Assembly: GCF_003111605.1 (NCBI RefSeq)
Contig: NZ_MZGU01000004.1
Location: 652,193-716,192 of the forward strand
Direction of reading: 5' to 3'
DNA: 64,000 bases
Source of the DNA: Methanobrevibacter woesei
GTDB taxonomy: Archaea > Methanobacteriota > Methanobacteria > Methanobacteriales > Methanobacteriaceae
Shown here: positions 43,404-53,300 of the stretch, piece by piece
How the letters are laid out: the number at the start of each line of letters is the position of its first letter
Numbering within the stretch: the stretch's first letter is position 1
Notes under the pieces: generated by a model
What the model saw: only the letters and a program-made list of their open reading frames with translations
What the model was told of the DNA's origin: nothing
Database searches by the model: none
Program-made: the position numbers and the translations under genes

Positions 43404-44987
43404 TTATTTAATCTTTTCATCCATTATTTTTTCTATTTCTGCATTGTTTTTTGAGTAATTCTTGCTGTCCATCAATACATAAATCTGATCTGCATAATGA
43501 AGGGTAATATCATCATTAGCTAAAATATATTCACCATTTCTTGTAATTGAAACTACAATGCAGTTTTTTGGGAAAGGAACTTCTTTTATAGTTTTTCCTA
43601 AATATTTCCATCCAAAAGGAATCATATACTCAGATAAAACATGTTTTGATGTATCCTGCACAATATCAAAGTTATTTTTACTTAACAATCTTTCAAATAA
43701 TGATTCATAGATTGGTCTATTGTTAAGAAGCATTGGTATAGAATAAGCTATTATAACAACAATTAACATAGCAACAAGAGATTCTGTTGATCCGCACATC
43801 TCAGACAGTAAAACAACACCTGTTATTGGTGCTCTTATAGTAGCTGCAAAAAATCCAGCCATTGAGATAACAATGAATTTATAGATTATAACTTCTTCAA
43901 AACCTAGAAAGGGAGTAGCTATTGAACCAAAAACAGCACCTATATATGCTCCAATTACTAAAAGAGGTAAAAATATACCTCCAGGAATTCCTGCTGAAAA
44001 GGAAACAACTGAAAATAAATACTTGGCAACAAGTAAAAGCACTAAAATGCCCAGTGATGGAATGGCAAAATCAAGTATATTTAACATGAAATGTCCACCA
44101 TCAAGGATTTCAGGAATATACAACCCTACAACTCCAGCTATTAAAAATATTAGCACAAATTTTGCTTCAAGTGGTATATTTGGAAATCTGTCCCAGAAAT
44201 CATTTGATTTTATCATTCCAACATTGTAGATATAACCGCAGATACCTAAAACAATACCTAAAACAATGAAAATCCAATAGCTGGATAGAGGTATTGTTTC
44301 CAAGGGAAAATTAAGTGCAGTGGCCTGTCCAAAAAAAGATTTAGATATAAAATCTGCAACAATAGATGCAATCAGTGCAATAAAAATTAAAGTTTTATCA
44401 AAGCCATGATTTATTTCTTCAATAACAAATATTACTCCAGCTAGAGGTGCATTAAAAGCTGCTGTAATACCAACAGTAGATCCTACTAAAATTAATCTTA
44501 ATTCATCAGTTTTTGATGCTTTAAAAAGTTTTGAAACTCCTTTTCCACTCATTCCCCCAATTTGAACTGAAGGACCTTCAGGACCTAAAGATAATCCTCC
44601 AAGAGCTGTTAATATACCTGCAGTAATTTTTGAGAATAATACTTTCCACCAGTTTGTATCTAAAAACCCTTTTACTTCTGCATTAATCTGGGGAATTCCG
44701 CTTCCTATACTATCAGGTTCCCATTTAACAAGAAATGCAGTTATTAAACCTAAAATAGTTAGTGTTATAAACCACAATAAAATTAAAAATATATTTCCAT
44801 TAATAAATGTAAGCAAATCTCTCAGAACGGTTTCAGAACCACTTAATAAAAATCTATATAGGCAAACCATTAATCCGGCAAAAATTCCAACTAATATTCC
44901 TTGAATAGCTAGTTTTGATAAATGTTTTGGATTATTTACAATAGTTCTTAAATTTTTTAACAGTAAAAAGTATTTATTATCACTCAT
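43404..44987 (-). CDS. ClC-family chloride channel/antiporter with TrkA-C domain
   Basis: 527 residues with the ClC membrane domain (about residues 20-430). Selectivity signatures are visible: GSGIPQ, GPEGPSVQIGG containing the gating Glu, and GFFAATIRAPITG. The last 75 residues (GWKYLGKTIKEVPFPKNCIVVSI in parts YLGKTIKEV and NCIVVSITR) form a TrkA-C/RCK-C ligand-binding domain. Proteins of this build move Cl- or F-like anions; whether it is a channel or H+ antiporter is not decided here. The stop lies 5 nt from the ARPP-1 gene stop. Confidence 0.92.
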   Translation of the reverse strand: MSDNKYFLLLKNLRTIVNNPKHLSKLAIQGILVGIFAGLMVCLYRFLLSGSETVLRDLLTFINGNIFLILLWFITLTILGLITAFLVKWEPDSIGSGIPQINAEVKGFLDTNWWKVLFSKITAGILTALGGLSLGPEGPSVQIGGMSGKGVSKLFKASKTDELRLILVGSTVGITAAFNAPLAGVIFVIEEINHGFDKTLIFIALIASIVADFISKSFFGQATALNFPLETIPLSSYWIFIVLGIVLGICGYIYNVGMIKSNDFWDRFPNIPLEAKFVLIFLIAGVVGLYIPEILDGGHFMLNILDFAIPSLGILVLLLVAKYLFSVVSFSAGIPGGIFLPLLVIGAYIGAVFGSIATPFLGFEEVIIYKFIVISMAGFFAATIRAPITGVVLLSEMCGSTESLVAMLIVVIIAYSIPMLLNNRPIYESLFERLLSKNNFDIVQDTSKHVLSEYMIPFGWKYLGKTIKEVPFPKNCIVVSITRNGEYILANDDITLHYADQIYVLMDSKNYSKNNAEIEKIMDEKIK

Positions 44988-45147
44988 AGGTTATTTTATA
45001 TTTTTATATTTCTTTAATTAATAAATTTTGTTAAATTATTTATTTTTCTTTTTTATTTATCATGGTTTATCATTATTCGGTTTAGACATAAGTTAACCAT
45101 ATCTATTTAATTATTAAAAATATATTTATAATAAATGAGGGATTTTA

Positions 45148-45546
45148 ATGGACAAAACTGAGATTTTATTAATAATACTGGTTACTATTGTTATCTGTTG
45201 TGTTGTTGTGGCTGGTTTAATCCTTTTTAATCAATTAAATAATAATACAACTGTAACAAACACTTCACAGGCAACTGAAATTAATTCTGATACTGTTAGT
45301 TCATCTTCAACTAGTGATGAGATAGATTATGAATCTTATTATTACTCAAATTCATTTGAAGATACTGATACTGATGGGGATGGGTATGTAACCTTATCTG
45401 ATATGAATCTTGCACATACTCCTTTTGATATTAGAGATCAGATGTATACAGATTCTGATGATGATAATGATGGTAGACTAAACCATGATGAATACTATAA
45501 GTTCATGTATAAATTAAACTATGATAGAGCTAGTTATGGGTTGTAA
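45148..45546 (+). CDS. Membrane-anchored EF-hand protein
   Basis: 132 residues. Residues 4-28 form an N-terminal membrane anchor, followed by a Ser/Thr-rich linker. Two canonical calcium loops follow, DTDGDGYVTLSD (about residues 74-85) and DDDNDGRLNHDE (about 110-121), each with acidic residues at positions 1, 3, 5 and 12. It is likely an extracellular calcium-binding protein. A similar EF-hand pair occurs in the broken gene at 31796. GAGGGAT is the ribosome binding site. A hairpin terminator starts within its last codons. Confidence 0.8.
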   Translation: MDKTEILLIILVTIVICCVVVAGLILFNQLNNNTTVTNTSQATEINSDTVSSSSTSDEIDYESYYYSNSFEDTDTDGDGYVTLSDMNLAHTPFDIRDQMYTDSDDDNDGRLNHDEYYKFMYKLNYDRASYGL

Positions 45547-45559
45547 CTAGCTATTTTTT
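45528..45559 (+). terminator. Hairpin terminator overlapping the EF-hand gene end
   Basis: AGCTAGTTA (45528-45536) pairs perfectly with TAACTAGCT (45544-45552) around a 7-nt loop and is followed by ATTTTTTA. The stop codon at 45544-45546 lies within the stem. Confidence 0.6.
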
Positions 45560-45630
45560 ATATTTAGAAAACTATTTTAATAGATAATTACTTATAGTTT
45601 ATATAATTGTTACTTAGTGGTGGTTAAATT

Positions 45631-45804
45631 ATGACAGTTTATATTGAAACTACTGATGGAATGTTTTTAGAAGGTGATTTATTAGAATGTTATTCTGATG
45701 AAATCACTATTGATGAACGGTTTATGGGTGTTATTACTGTCCGTAGAAATGAAATCTGTGATTTGTACGGTGATGTAATGCTTGAAGAAATGGATTCATA
45801 TTAA
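45631..45804 (+). CDS. Small hypothetical protein, Sm/LSm-like strand pattern
   Basis: 57 residues starting MTVYIETTDG and ending MDSY. GGTGG lies about 9 nt before ATG 45631, which supports translation. The alternation of short strands (VYIETTDGMFLEGDLLECY, cut as VYIETTDGMF and LEGDLLECY; ITVRRNEICDLYGDVML in parts TVRRNEI and CDLYGD) recalls the small beta-barrel of Sm-like or YrzL-type proteins, but no family is assigned. The gene is isolated between the EF-hand gene and the accessory block. Confidence 0.6.
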   Translation: MTVYIETTDGMFLEGDLLECYSDEITIDERFMGVITVRRNEICDLYGDVMLEEMDSY

Positions 45805-45934
45805 GAAATCCTCTTTTTTTTATCTTTTTTAATAACTATTGAATTAGATTTATTTTTACTAATAATTTTAAAATAATTAATATATATCAAATTACAGATA
45901 TATTAACATAAATTATTATTCAGGGGGAAATTGC

Positions 45935-46705
45935 ATTAACTCTAGTGAAAATAATACTCTGAAAACAGAGGATAATGAACATAAATTTTGGATTCATAGA
46001 GTAATTTTAGATGATTTTTCTGAATTTAATGAAAAAAAATGTATTGGTTCTACAAAAAAAAATTCACTACTAATTAAAAAAATTAATAAAAATGATTTAT
46101 TGTTTTTATTAACAAAAAGAAATGGTATACTAGAATTTTTTGGATATGCTAAAGTTGAAGACACTTTTATTGATAATAACTCATTATACAATGATTATTA
46201 CAACTCTAAAAAGAAACTAAAGCTTAAAATAAAGTATTTTGAAAACCCTATTTCCACTTTAGATATTAGTGATGAATTGGATTTTGTTAAAAATAAGAAA
46301 AGAAGTGCTGATTCTTTTAAATCTGAGTATAAAGAAATTGGTATAGATGATTTTAAAGTGATTAGACGTAAGGCTAAATTAGTTAATACTTTGCCTGCAT
46401 ATTTAGATGAAATCTCTATGAATTTAAATGAATTTTTGGAAAATACAATATATTTAGCTTATAATATTGTTAAACACTATGAAACTAGAAAGCAAATCGA
46501 AATTTTAAAATTTTTAGATATTGTTGAAAAGTTTTTAAAAGGTTATGGTGTTAAAAAAGATAAAAAATATCTTATACACTTTTATTCAAAAAATGCTATA
46601 TCCTTTGGTTTTAAACACATTCCCTCAAGAGATCCAGATAAATTTGTACCATTATATACATATTCTGGGGATAAAAAGAATTTTGCATATATAAGTTTGG
46701 AGTAA
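45935..46705 (+). CDS. PUA/EVE-like domain protein, first gene of accessory block, apparent ATT start
   Basis: About 256 residues. The first 130 residues (KFWIHRVIL, NDLLFLLTKRNGILEFFGYAKV cut as NDLLFLLTKR and ILEFFGYAKV, then DNNSLYNDYY) have the strand order of EVE/PUA-like domains that read modified bases; this is a resemblance, not a firm match. The frame is open well upstream of ATG 46100, and that ATG would remove the domain's first strands. The only plausible start is ATT 45935, 7 nt after GGGGG (45923-45927). The C-terminal half is helical and not recognised. The BrxD-like gene follows after 21 nt. Confidence 0.6.
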   Translation: MNSSENNTLKTEDNEHKFWIHRVILDDFSEFNEKKCIGSTKKNSLLIKKINKNDLLFLLTKRNGILEFFGYAKVEDTFIDNNSLYNDYYNSKKKLKLKIKYFENPISTLDISDELDFVKNKKRSADSFKSEYKEIGIDDFKVIRRKAKLVNTLPAYLDEISMNLNEFLENTIYLAYNIVKHYETRKQIEILKFLDIVEKFLKGYGVKKDKKYLIHFYSKNAISFGFKHIPSRDPDKFVPLYTYSGDKKNFAYISLE

Positions 46706-46726
46706 ATATTAAAGGAGTTTATTTTT

Positions 46727-47995
46727 ATGGATTATGAAAATGTCTTAATGGCACTTAAAAATGGTAATGTTCCAGAAAAAGGTGTAAAAAATTTATGTAT
46801 TGGTCGTGAAAAGGAAATCGACGAATTTGAAAAATTATTAGATAAAGTGAATAATAAAAAAGCTATTGTAAAATTTATTAATGGAGAATTTGGTGCTGGA
46901 AAATCATTTTTCTTAAAAGTTATTGAAGAAATGGCTTATGATAAAAATTTTGTTGTATCATGGATTACTTTAAGTAATGATGTTCCTTTTAATAAGATTG
47001 ATATTGTTTATAAAAATATAGTTAAATCCTTGAAATGTAAAACTGGAACTTCTCTAAGCCATATTATTGATAGGTGGATTACAGAATTAAAAATGATGGC
47101 TTTTGAACAAACTTCCAATCCTCAAAAACAAAATCAACTGGTTCAAGAGTCAATATATGATGATTTAGCAGAAACTAGAGAACATGCAAGTGCTTTTGCA
47201 ATGGCTATTGAAAGTTATAATAAATTAATGAATGAAGAAGATTATAAAACTGCAGAATATGCAAAAGCATGGTTACGTGGAGATTCAAATATTCCTTACA
47301 CAGAAAAAAGAAAATTTGGTGTTAAAGGAGATGTTACTAAAGATAATGCAATTCACTTTTTAGAAGCACTTTCCATATTTGTTAAATCAATTGGTTACTC
47401 TGGTTTAGTAGTTCTTATTGATGAAGCTGAATTTACAATGAATTTACACACTAAAAAACTTAGAGATGTTGCTTACAATTATATGAGAGATATTTATGAT
47501 AATTGTAATTTAGGTAAATTTGAAAATTCATTATTTGTTTTTGCAGCAACTCCTGAATTATTTGATAATGCACAAAAAGGAATACCTTCTTATGAAGCTT
47601 TAGATGATAGGCTTAAAGATGTTTTAGATACTGATTTGCCAGATATGAGAAAACCAATTTTCAACTTAAAAGGATTTGAAAAAGAAGATTTACTTGATGT
47701 TGCAGGCAAATTACTTATAATGCATGAAGAAGTTTATAAATGGAATGCAAATGATAAAATTAATCCAGTTTTAAATGATATTGTTGAAATTCATGCTGAA
47801 AATGCAGGTTTAACTGGTGGTAAAGTTACACCAAGAACATTTATAAGATCATTTGTTAGTTTATTAGATACAGTTCAACAAAATCAGTCCTACTTTAAAG
47901 ATTCCAATGAAATTCTTAATTTATTTAATGACAGGGAATCTGAGTTAAATGAAGAGAATTTTAATGCATTAGATGAATTTGATGATGATTGGTAG
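46727..47995 (+). CDS. BrxD-like (DUF2791) P-loop ATPase
   Basis: 422 residues of the BREX ATP-binding protein BrxD/DUF2791 class. Walker A GEFGAGKS is at about residues 53-60, Walker B LVVLIDEAEF near 240-249, and the GLTGGKVTPRTFIRSFV segment is near the end. BrxD is found in type 2 and related BREX systems and in ter-linked operons, always beside a large SF2 helicase, as here. GGAG precedes the ATG. No PglX methylase or PglZ phosphatase is in this window, so a normal BREX locus is not shown. Helicase gene starts 6 nt downstream. Confidence 0.85.
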   Translation: MDYENVLMALKNGNVPEKGVKNLCIGREKEIDEFEKLLDKVNNKKAIVKFINGEFGAGKSFFLKVIEEMAYDKNFVVSWITLSNDVPFNKIDIVYKNIVKSLKCKTGTSLSHIIDRWITELKMMAFEQTSNPQKQNQLVQESIYDDLAETREHASAFAMAIESYNKLMNEEDYKTAEYAKAWLRGDSNIPYTEKRKFGVKGDVTKDNAIHFLEALSIFVKSIGYSGLVVLIDEAEFTMNLHTKKLRDVAYNYMRDIYDNCNLGKFENSLFVFAATPELFDNAQKGIPSYEALDDRLKDVLDTDLPDMRKPIFNLKGFEKEDLLDVAGKLLIMHEEVYKWNANDKINPVLNDIVEIHAENAGLTGGKVTPRTFIRSFVSLLDTVQQNQSYFKDSNEILNLFNDRESELNEENFNALDEFDDDW

Positions 47996-48001
47996 ATATT
48001 A

Positions 48002-50176
48002 ATGTCTGAATATCCAATAGAATTATTAAGTGATAGAGTAACCTCCTTTCTAGGCAATAAACTGGGATGGAGTAAACTTAATCCAATACAGGAAAAAGCT
48101 ATTCCTTTAATATTAAAAAACAGGGATACATTAATATTGGCTCCAACAGCTTCTGGGAAAACAGAGGCTGTTTTAATTCCTATTTTTAATGAGATTCTTA
48201 CAAAAGGATTAAAACCAGTTAGTGTACTTTATATTTCTCCTTTAAAAGCACTTATCAATGATATTCACAGTCGTATTGAAAGTTGGGGAAATTATTTTAC
48301 ATTAACAGCCACTAAATGGCATGGGGATGTTTCTAAGTATGATAAAGATAAATTTATTAAAAAACCAACTGACTTTTTATCCACCACTCCTGAATCCTTA
48401 GAAGTTATTTTAATGAATAGAAAAGAAGGAGAGAAAAATAGGATTTTTAATAATATTAAGTATATTGTAATTGATGAAATTCATTATTTTGCTGATTCTG
48501 ATAGGGGAATCCAATTAAATTCTCTTTTAAACAGATTAAAAGAATATTTGCCTAATGATGTTGTAACTGTAGGTTTATCAGCTACTGTTGGAAATCCTGA
48601 ACAGATAGCTAGTTGGATTAATCCTAAAAAACCCGCAACAGTTGTAATCGATGATAACAGACGTAAATTCCAGTATAAAATATTAGATATTGATGAAAAT
48701 CAGGTTACTAAAATACTGTCAAAATATATGGATAAAAAAGTTTTAATTTTTGTTAATTCAAGAGCAACAGCTGAATTAGTCTATTCTAATTTAAAAAAGA
48801 GATTAGATGCAGAAAATGTCTTTATTCATCATGGTTCTATTAATAAGGATACTCGTGAAGAAAATGAACAAAGATTCAAAGAAGTACCTTATGGGTTTAT
48901 GGTTGCCACAAATACTTTAGAATTAGGAATCGATATTGGAAATATTGATTTAGTTTTTCATGTTAAACCTCCAGCTACTGTAAGTGGATTCTTACAAAGA
49001 ATGGGTCGTAGTGGACGTAGAAAAGGTATTCAACGTTCTATTATAGCTGCAAAAGATGTTAATATATTTAAAGCATTAGCAGAAATTATATTATCTCATG
49101 AAAGTAAAGTAGAGGATATTCATATTTCAAAAAGGTCAATGGATATTTTTTTCCATCAGATTTTAAGTTCTCTTTTTGCAAAAGGAAGAATAAGTGTAAA
49201 TGAACTTTATAAAGAGTTAACTCAATGTTATGCTTTTAGTGAAATTAAATTTGATGAATATAAGAGATTACTAAAGCATATGGAAGAATTAAAGTTAGTT
49301 GATTATTATGAGCCTTATTTAAGTTTAGGTTATAACTTTGAAAAAGAGTTTGGTAGAAGAAATTTCATGGAATTTTTTGCTGTTTTTATGCCAAGCTATG
49401 AATATCAGGTAAAACATGGAAGACAAGAAATTGGAGGGCTTGATGTTTCATTTGCAATATTTTTAGCTCCTAATGATACATTTACATTAGCCGGTAAATT
49501 ATGGAGAGTTAAATCAATTGATCATGAATTATATCATATTCAAGCTGAATTAGAATCAAATGTTAAGTTAGCTATTCCTAAATGGTTTTCTGGTGGTGCT
49601 CCTGTAAACTATTTGATTTCACGTAAAATGCATGAAATAATTCTAGGTAATTTTGATGAAAAATTCCTGAAACCTTTAGATAAACATGCAAGGGAGTTTA
49701 TTGAAATCGGTTGTTCATTAGCTCGGCAATCTGGTTTTAGTGAAGGAATCATCCCAATAGAAAAAACAAATAAAGGTGAATACTTCATATATACTTTTGC
49801 TGGAGATAAGGCAAATAAATTACTAGCTACAATATTTGAAATCTATTATGAATTAGATAATGTAGTTTCTAATCCATTTTATTGTTCTTTTAAAGTAAAT
49901 AATGAAGATTTGACAAATGAAGATATGGAAGATATCATCTATGATGTTAAGAATATCTTAAAAAAACCAGAAACTATTCATAGACTTGATGATTTAACAG
50001 CTGAGTTTAAGAAAAATAAATTTATTAAGTATCTCCCTTCAGAAGATCGTGCAGAGCTTAAAAATCGTATCTTATTTGATGAAAATGCTTTGATTGATGT
50101 AATTGAAAATAACTCTTTACACTTTATTCCATCAGAATGCCTATTCAGGAAAAAAATTTTAGGTTATGATTTATAG
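48002..50176 (+). CDS. BrxHI/Lhr-like DEAD/DEAH helicase
   Basis: 724 residues. The two RecA-like domains show APTASGKTE (Walker A, about 45-53), ISPLKALIND (Ia), VIDEIHYF (DExH, about 157), SATVGNP (III), TNTLELGID (V) and QRMGRSGRRKG (VI, about 332). A winged-helix and Lhr-type C-terminal region follows. This is the helicase class called BrxHI when beside BrxD. The 6-nt gap to the ATPase gene implies a coupled pair, probably acting on DNA together. Confidence 0.88.
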   Translation: MSEYPIELLSDRVTSFLGNKLGWSKLNPIQEKAIPLILKNRDTLILAPTASGKTEAVLIPIFNEILTKGLKPVSVLYISPLKALINDIHSRIESWGNYFTLTATKWHGDVSKYDKDKFIKKPTDFLSTTPESLEVILMNRKEGEKNRIFNNIKYIVIDEIHYFADSDRGIQLNSLLNRLKEYLPNDVVTVGLSATVGNPEQIASWINPKKPATVVIDDNRRKFQYKILDIDENQVTKILSKYMDKKVLIFVNSRATAELVYSNLKKRLDAENVFIHHGSINKDTREENEQRFKEVPYGFMVATNTLELGIDIGNIDLVFHVKPPATVSGFLQRMGRSGRRKGIQRSIIAAKDVNIFKALAEIILSHESKVEDIHISKRSMDIFFHQILSSLFAKGRISVNELYKELTQCYAFSEIKFDEYKRLLKHMEELKLVDYYEPYLSLGYNFEKEFGRRNFMEFFAVFMPSYEYQVKHGRQEIGGLDVSFAIFLAPNDTFTLAGKLWRVKSIDHELYHIQAELESNVKLAIPKWFSGGAPVNYLISRKMHEIILGNFDEKFLKPLDKHAREFIEIGCSLARQSGFSEGIIPIEKTNKGEYFIYTFAGDKANKLLATIFEIYYELDNVVSNPFYCSFKVNNEDLTNEDMEDIIYDVKNILKKPETIHRLDDLTAEFKKNKFIKYLPSEDRAELKNRILFDENALIDVIENNSLHFIPSECLFRKKILGYDL

Positions 50177-50376
50177 TTATTTTTTTTCATTTATTTTTTT
50201 ATTCTTTTTAATAACAACTTTTTAGACATTTTTTAATAATTAATAAATAATAAGAAATTCATATTTATATTAATAAAGATTTTTGTGGCTGTTGTAGGAC
50301 ATATTAAATATAATGATTGAGCCTTAAATGACTTTATAATTTTCTTATTTAATAATAGAAATTAATTGGGATTATA

Positions 50377-53300
50377 ATGAGTAATAAAAATACTTTAGAT
50401 GAATTAAAAACTCTTTTTGGAACAAATTATCACACTCAATCATTTAAAAAAATGCTAGACTCATATAATCTTAGTGATGAGATTGGATTTAAGATTAAGC
50501 AAAAAGTCGTTGATGAAATTAATGAAAACAAAGTGGATAACATAAACAATCGTGTTGAACAGCTTGTAAAAGAGTTTTCATTTAGTGCTGAAACAACATA
50601 TTCTTTTAAATGTCCTAATTGTGGAGTTAAAGTTTATTCAGATGAAATTTATTGTTATAATTGTGGAAACAATCTTAAAAAATCATCAAGTAAGGTTAAG
50701 GAGGAATTAAAAAATAAAAAACTGAACCTTACAGAGAAACTGGCAGATGAAGACAATACTTATATTGTAGAAAATCTATTTAAACCAAAGATAAAAGGCA
50801 TTCTAAAAAAAATAGTATCTGAAAATGATGAAAACAATGCTGGCTCTAGAGAGAATACTGATTCAAAACATATTGTTTCATATATGGACTATATGAATTT
50901 TATTAATTCTCATAAAGATTCTTTAATCACTGAAGAAGATGATCCAATAACAGAATTAATAAAAGAAATTCATCCCATTATCTCTATTTTAAAGTTGAAG
51001 AATACTTTGATTTTTGAGTTTTATAATGAAATAAAAAAAACATTTGTTCGCAAATATAATTATATTTCCTTTGTCCGTAAGGAGTATAATCCTGATTTGT
51101 TTGATTATTGTTTTAATTTGTTAGATGAAAATGATCTAATTGAATATCACGAAACTAAGGATGGATTTTTCCGTTTAAAAGATGAACCTAACTTTATCAA
51201 TTATGATTATGCATATAAAAAAGATTTAAATTTATTAAAAGATTTAAATGGATTAATATCTTCATATGATAATTTACAAACTATAAAGGCCAATGTTAAT
51301 AAACTTAAACTTGAAGCAGATTATAAGTTCAATAATAAAAATCTAAAAGAAGAAGATTTTGATTCTGAATCTAAGAATAATAATTATTTATTCACTTTAA
51401 ATGATGAAAAACAAGCATTAATTGATGGAATTATTAAGAATATTTATCCAGATATTCCTCTTTTAAAATTAAAGAAGACATTGGTTTTTGAGTTTTACAA
51501 TGAATTAAAAATTACTACAAATGCAGGTTATAATTCAATTTCCCATATCCGTAAGGACTATAATCTTGACCTTTTTGATTATTGTTTTAATCTGTTAGAT
51601 AAGGAAGATTTAATTGAATATGATGAAACTAAAAAAGGATTTTTTAATTTAAAAGATAATTCCAATTTTATTAATAAGAAAGAGTACATAAATAGTTTAC
51701 GTTTATTAAATAATTTAAAAGGATTAATGGCATCCTATGATAATTCTGAAAGCATAGCTGCTCAAAATGATAAATCCAACAATAAAGTTGAGAGTAATAT
51801 AAAATCAGAAAATGATTCAAAATCTGAAAAAAAGAAATATATATTTTTAGATTATGAAAAACAGACATTAATTGATGAATTAATTAAGAACAGTCATTTG
51901 AACATTCCTCTTTTAAAATTGAAGAAAAGTTTAGTCTTTGAATTTTATAATGAATTAAAAGATATGGTAGCTAATGATTATAATTCAATCGAGGATATTC
52001 GTAAGAATTATAATTCTGATTTGTTTGATTATTGTTTTAATTTGTTAGATGAGGAAAGTTTAATTGAGTATGATGAAACTAATGATGGATTTTTCCGTTT
52101 AAATGATAATACAAATTTTATCAAAATTGATTATGCATATAAAACTGATTTACATTTATTATCTTATTTAAAAGATTTAATTTCAACTGATGGTAATTTA
52201 GATAGTTTAAAAAGTTTAATTGATAATGATAAGAATGTTAATTTAAAAGATGAAGTTAAAGGAAATGATAATTTGACTAAGAAAAATAAGGAGTTGGAGA
52301 ATAATTTAGAATCTAAATCAAAAAAAGATAATTATTTGCTTATTTTAGATAAAGAAAAAGAAGATTTAATTGATAATATACTTTTAGATATTCATCCAGA
52401 TATTCCTATTTTAAATCTAAAGAATACATTGCTTTTTGAGTTTTATAATGAATTAAAAGATATAATAACTGATGAATACACTTCTATTTATGATGTTCGT
52501 AAGAATTATAATTCTGATTTGTTTGATTATTGTTTTAATTTATTAAGGAAACGTTTTTTAATTACATTTAATTTAAAAAATCATGATTTGTTTCATCTAA
52601 AAGAAAATGCTAATTTTTCAAGACTTATTTATGAGGAGGATTTACATTTATTAAATGATTTAAAAGTAAATTTTAATTTTAAAAAGAAATCTGATGTGGA
52701 TAGTGCTAATAATAAAAAATCAACAACATCTGATGTTAATACTTCAAATAATAGTGAATTAGGGGATAAAAAAATGGAAGAGAGAAATACATCTAATGAA
52801 AGTTCAGTTGAAGAAACAGATTCATCACAATTTAAAAGGTTATCAGATTTGCTTAAAAATGTAACTATTCCTGAAACCAACAAAGAGTTGATGGAATTAT
52901 TTGTTACATTATTAAATGAAGGTTATAATTCAAATGAAATTGCTAAAGAATTGGATTTACCTAAATTTAGAATATCTAACTGGTTTACTCAAGGAAAACT
53001 AGGTAATTCTGAATATGTGCCGTTTTATGAAGCTTATTCAAAATCTAACTCTCGTAGCTGTGAAATCTGTGGAAAGTCAGTTTCAAAATCTGATAAAATA
53101 TGTAAAGATTGTTCCAAAAGAGCATATGCTGCAAGTATTTTAAATTTACTTTTAAAACACATCCATCCCCTAATACCATTTAAAAAAGAAGATTTTGAAA
53201 ATATTGGTTATTCTAATTACTTTATCAGTAATTATATTAATTTATTAGATAAAAATAATCTTCTTAATAATATAGATGATATTACTTTTTCTCTTAAAAA

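Noticed and set aside
46727..50176. Complete BREX system
   Set aside because: Only BrxD-like and BrxHI-like genes are seen; no methylase, PglZ, BrxC/PglY or Lon-like gene lies in the flanks within this window.
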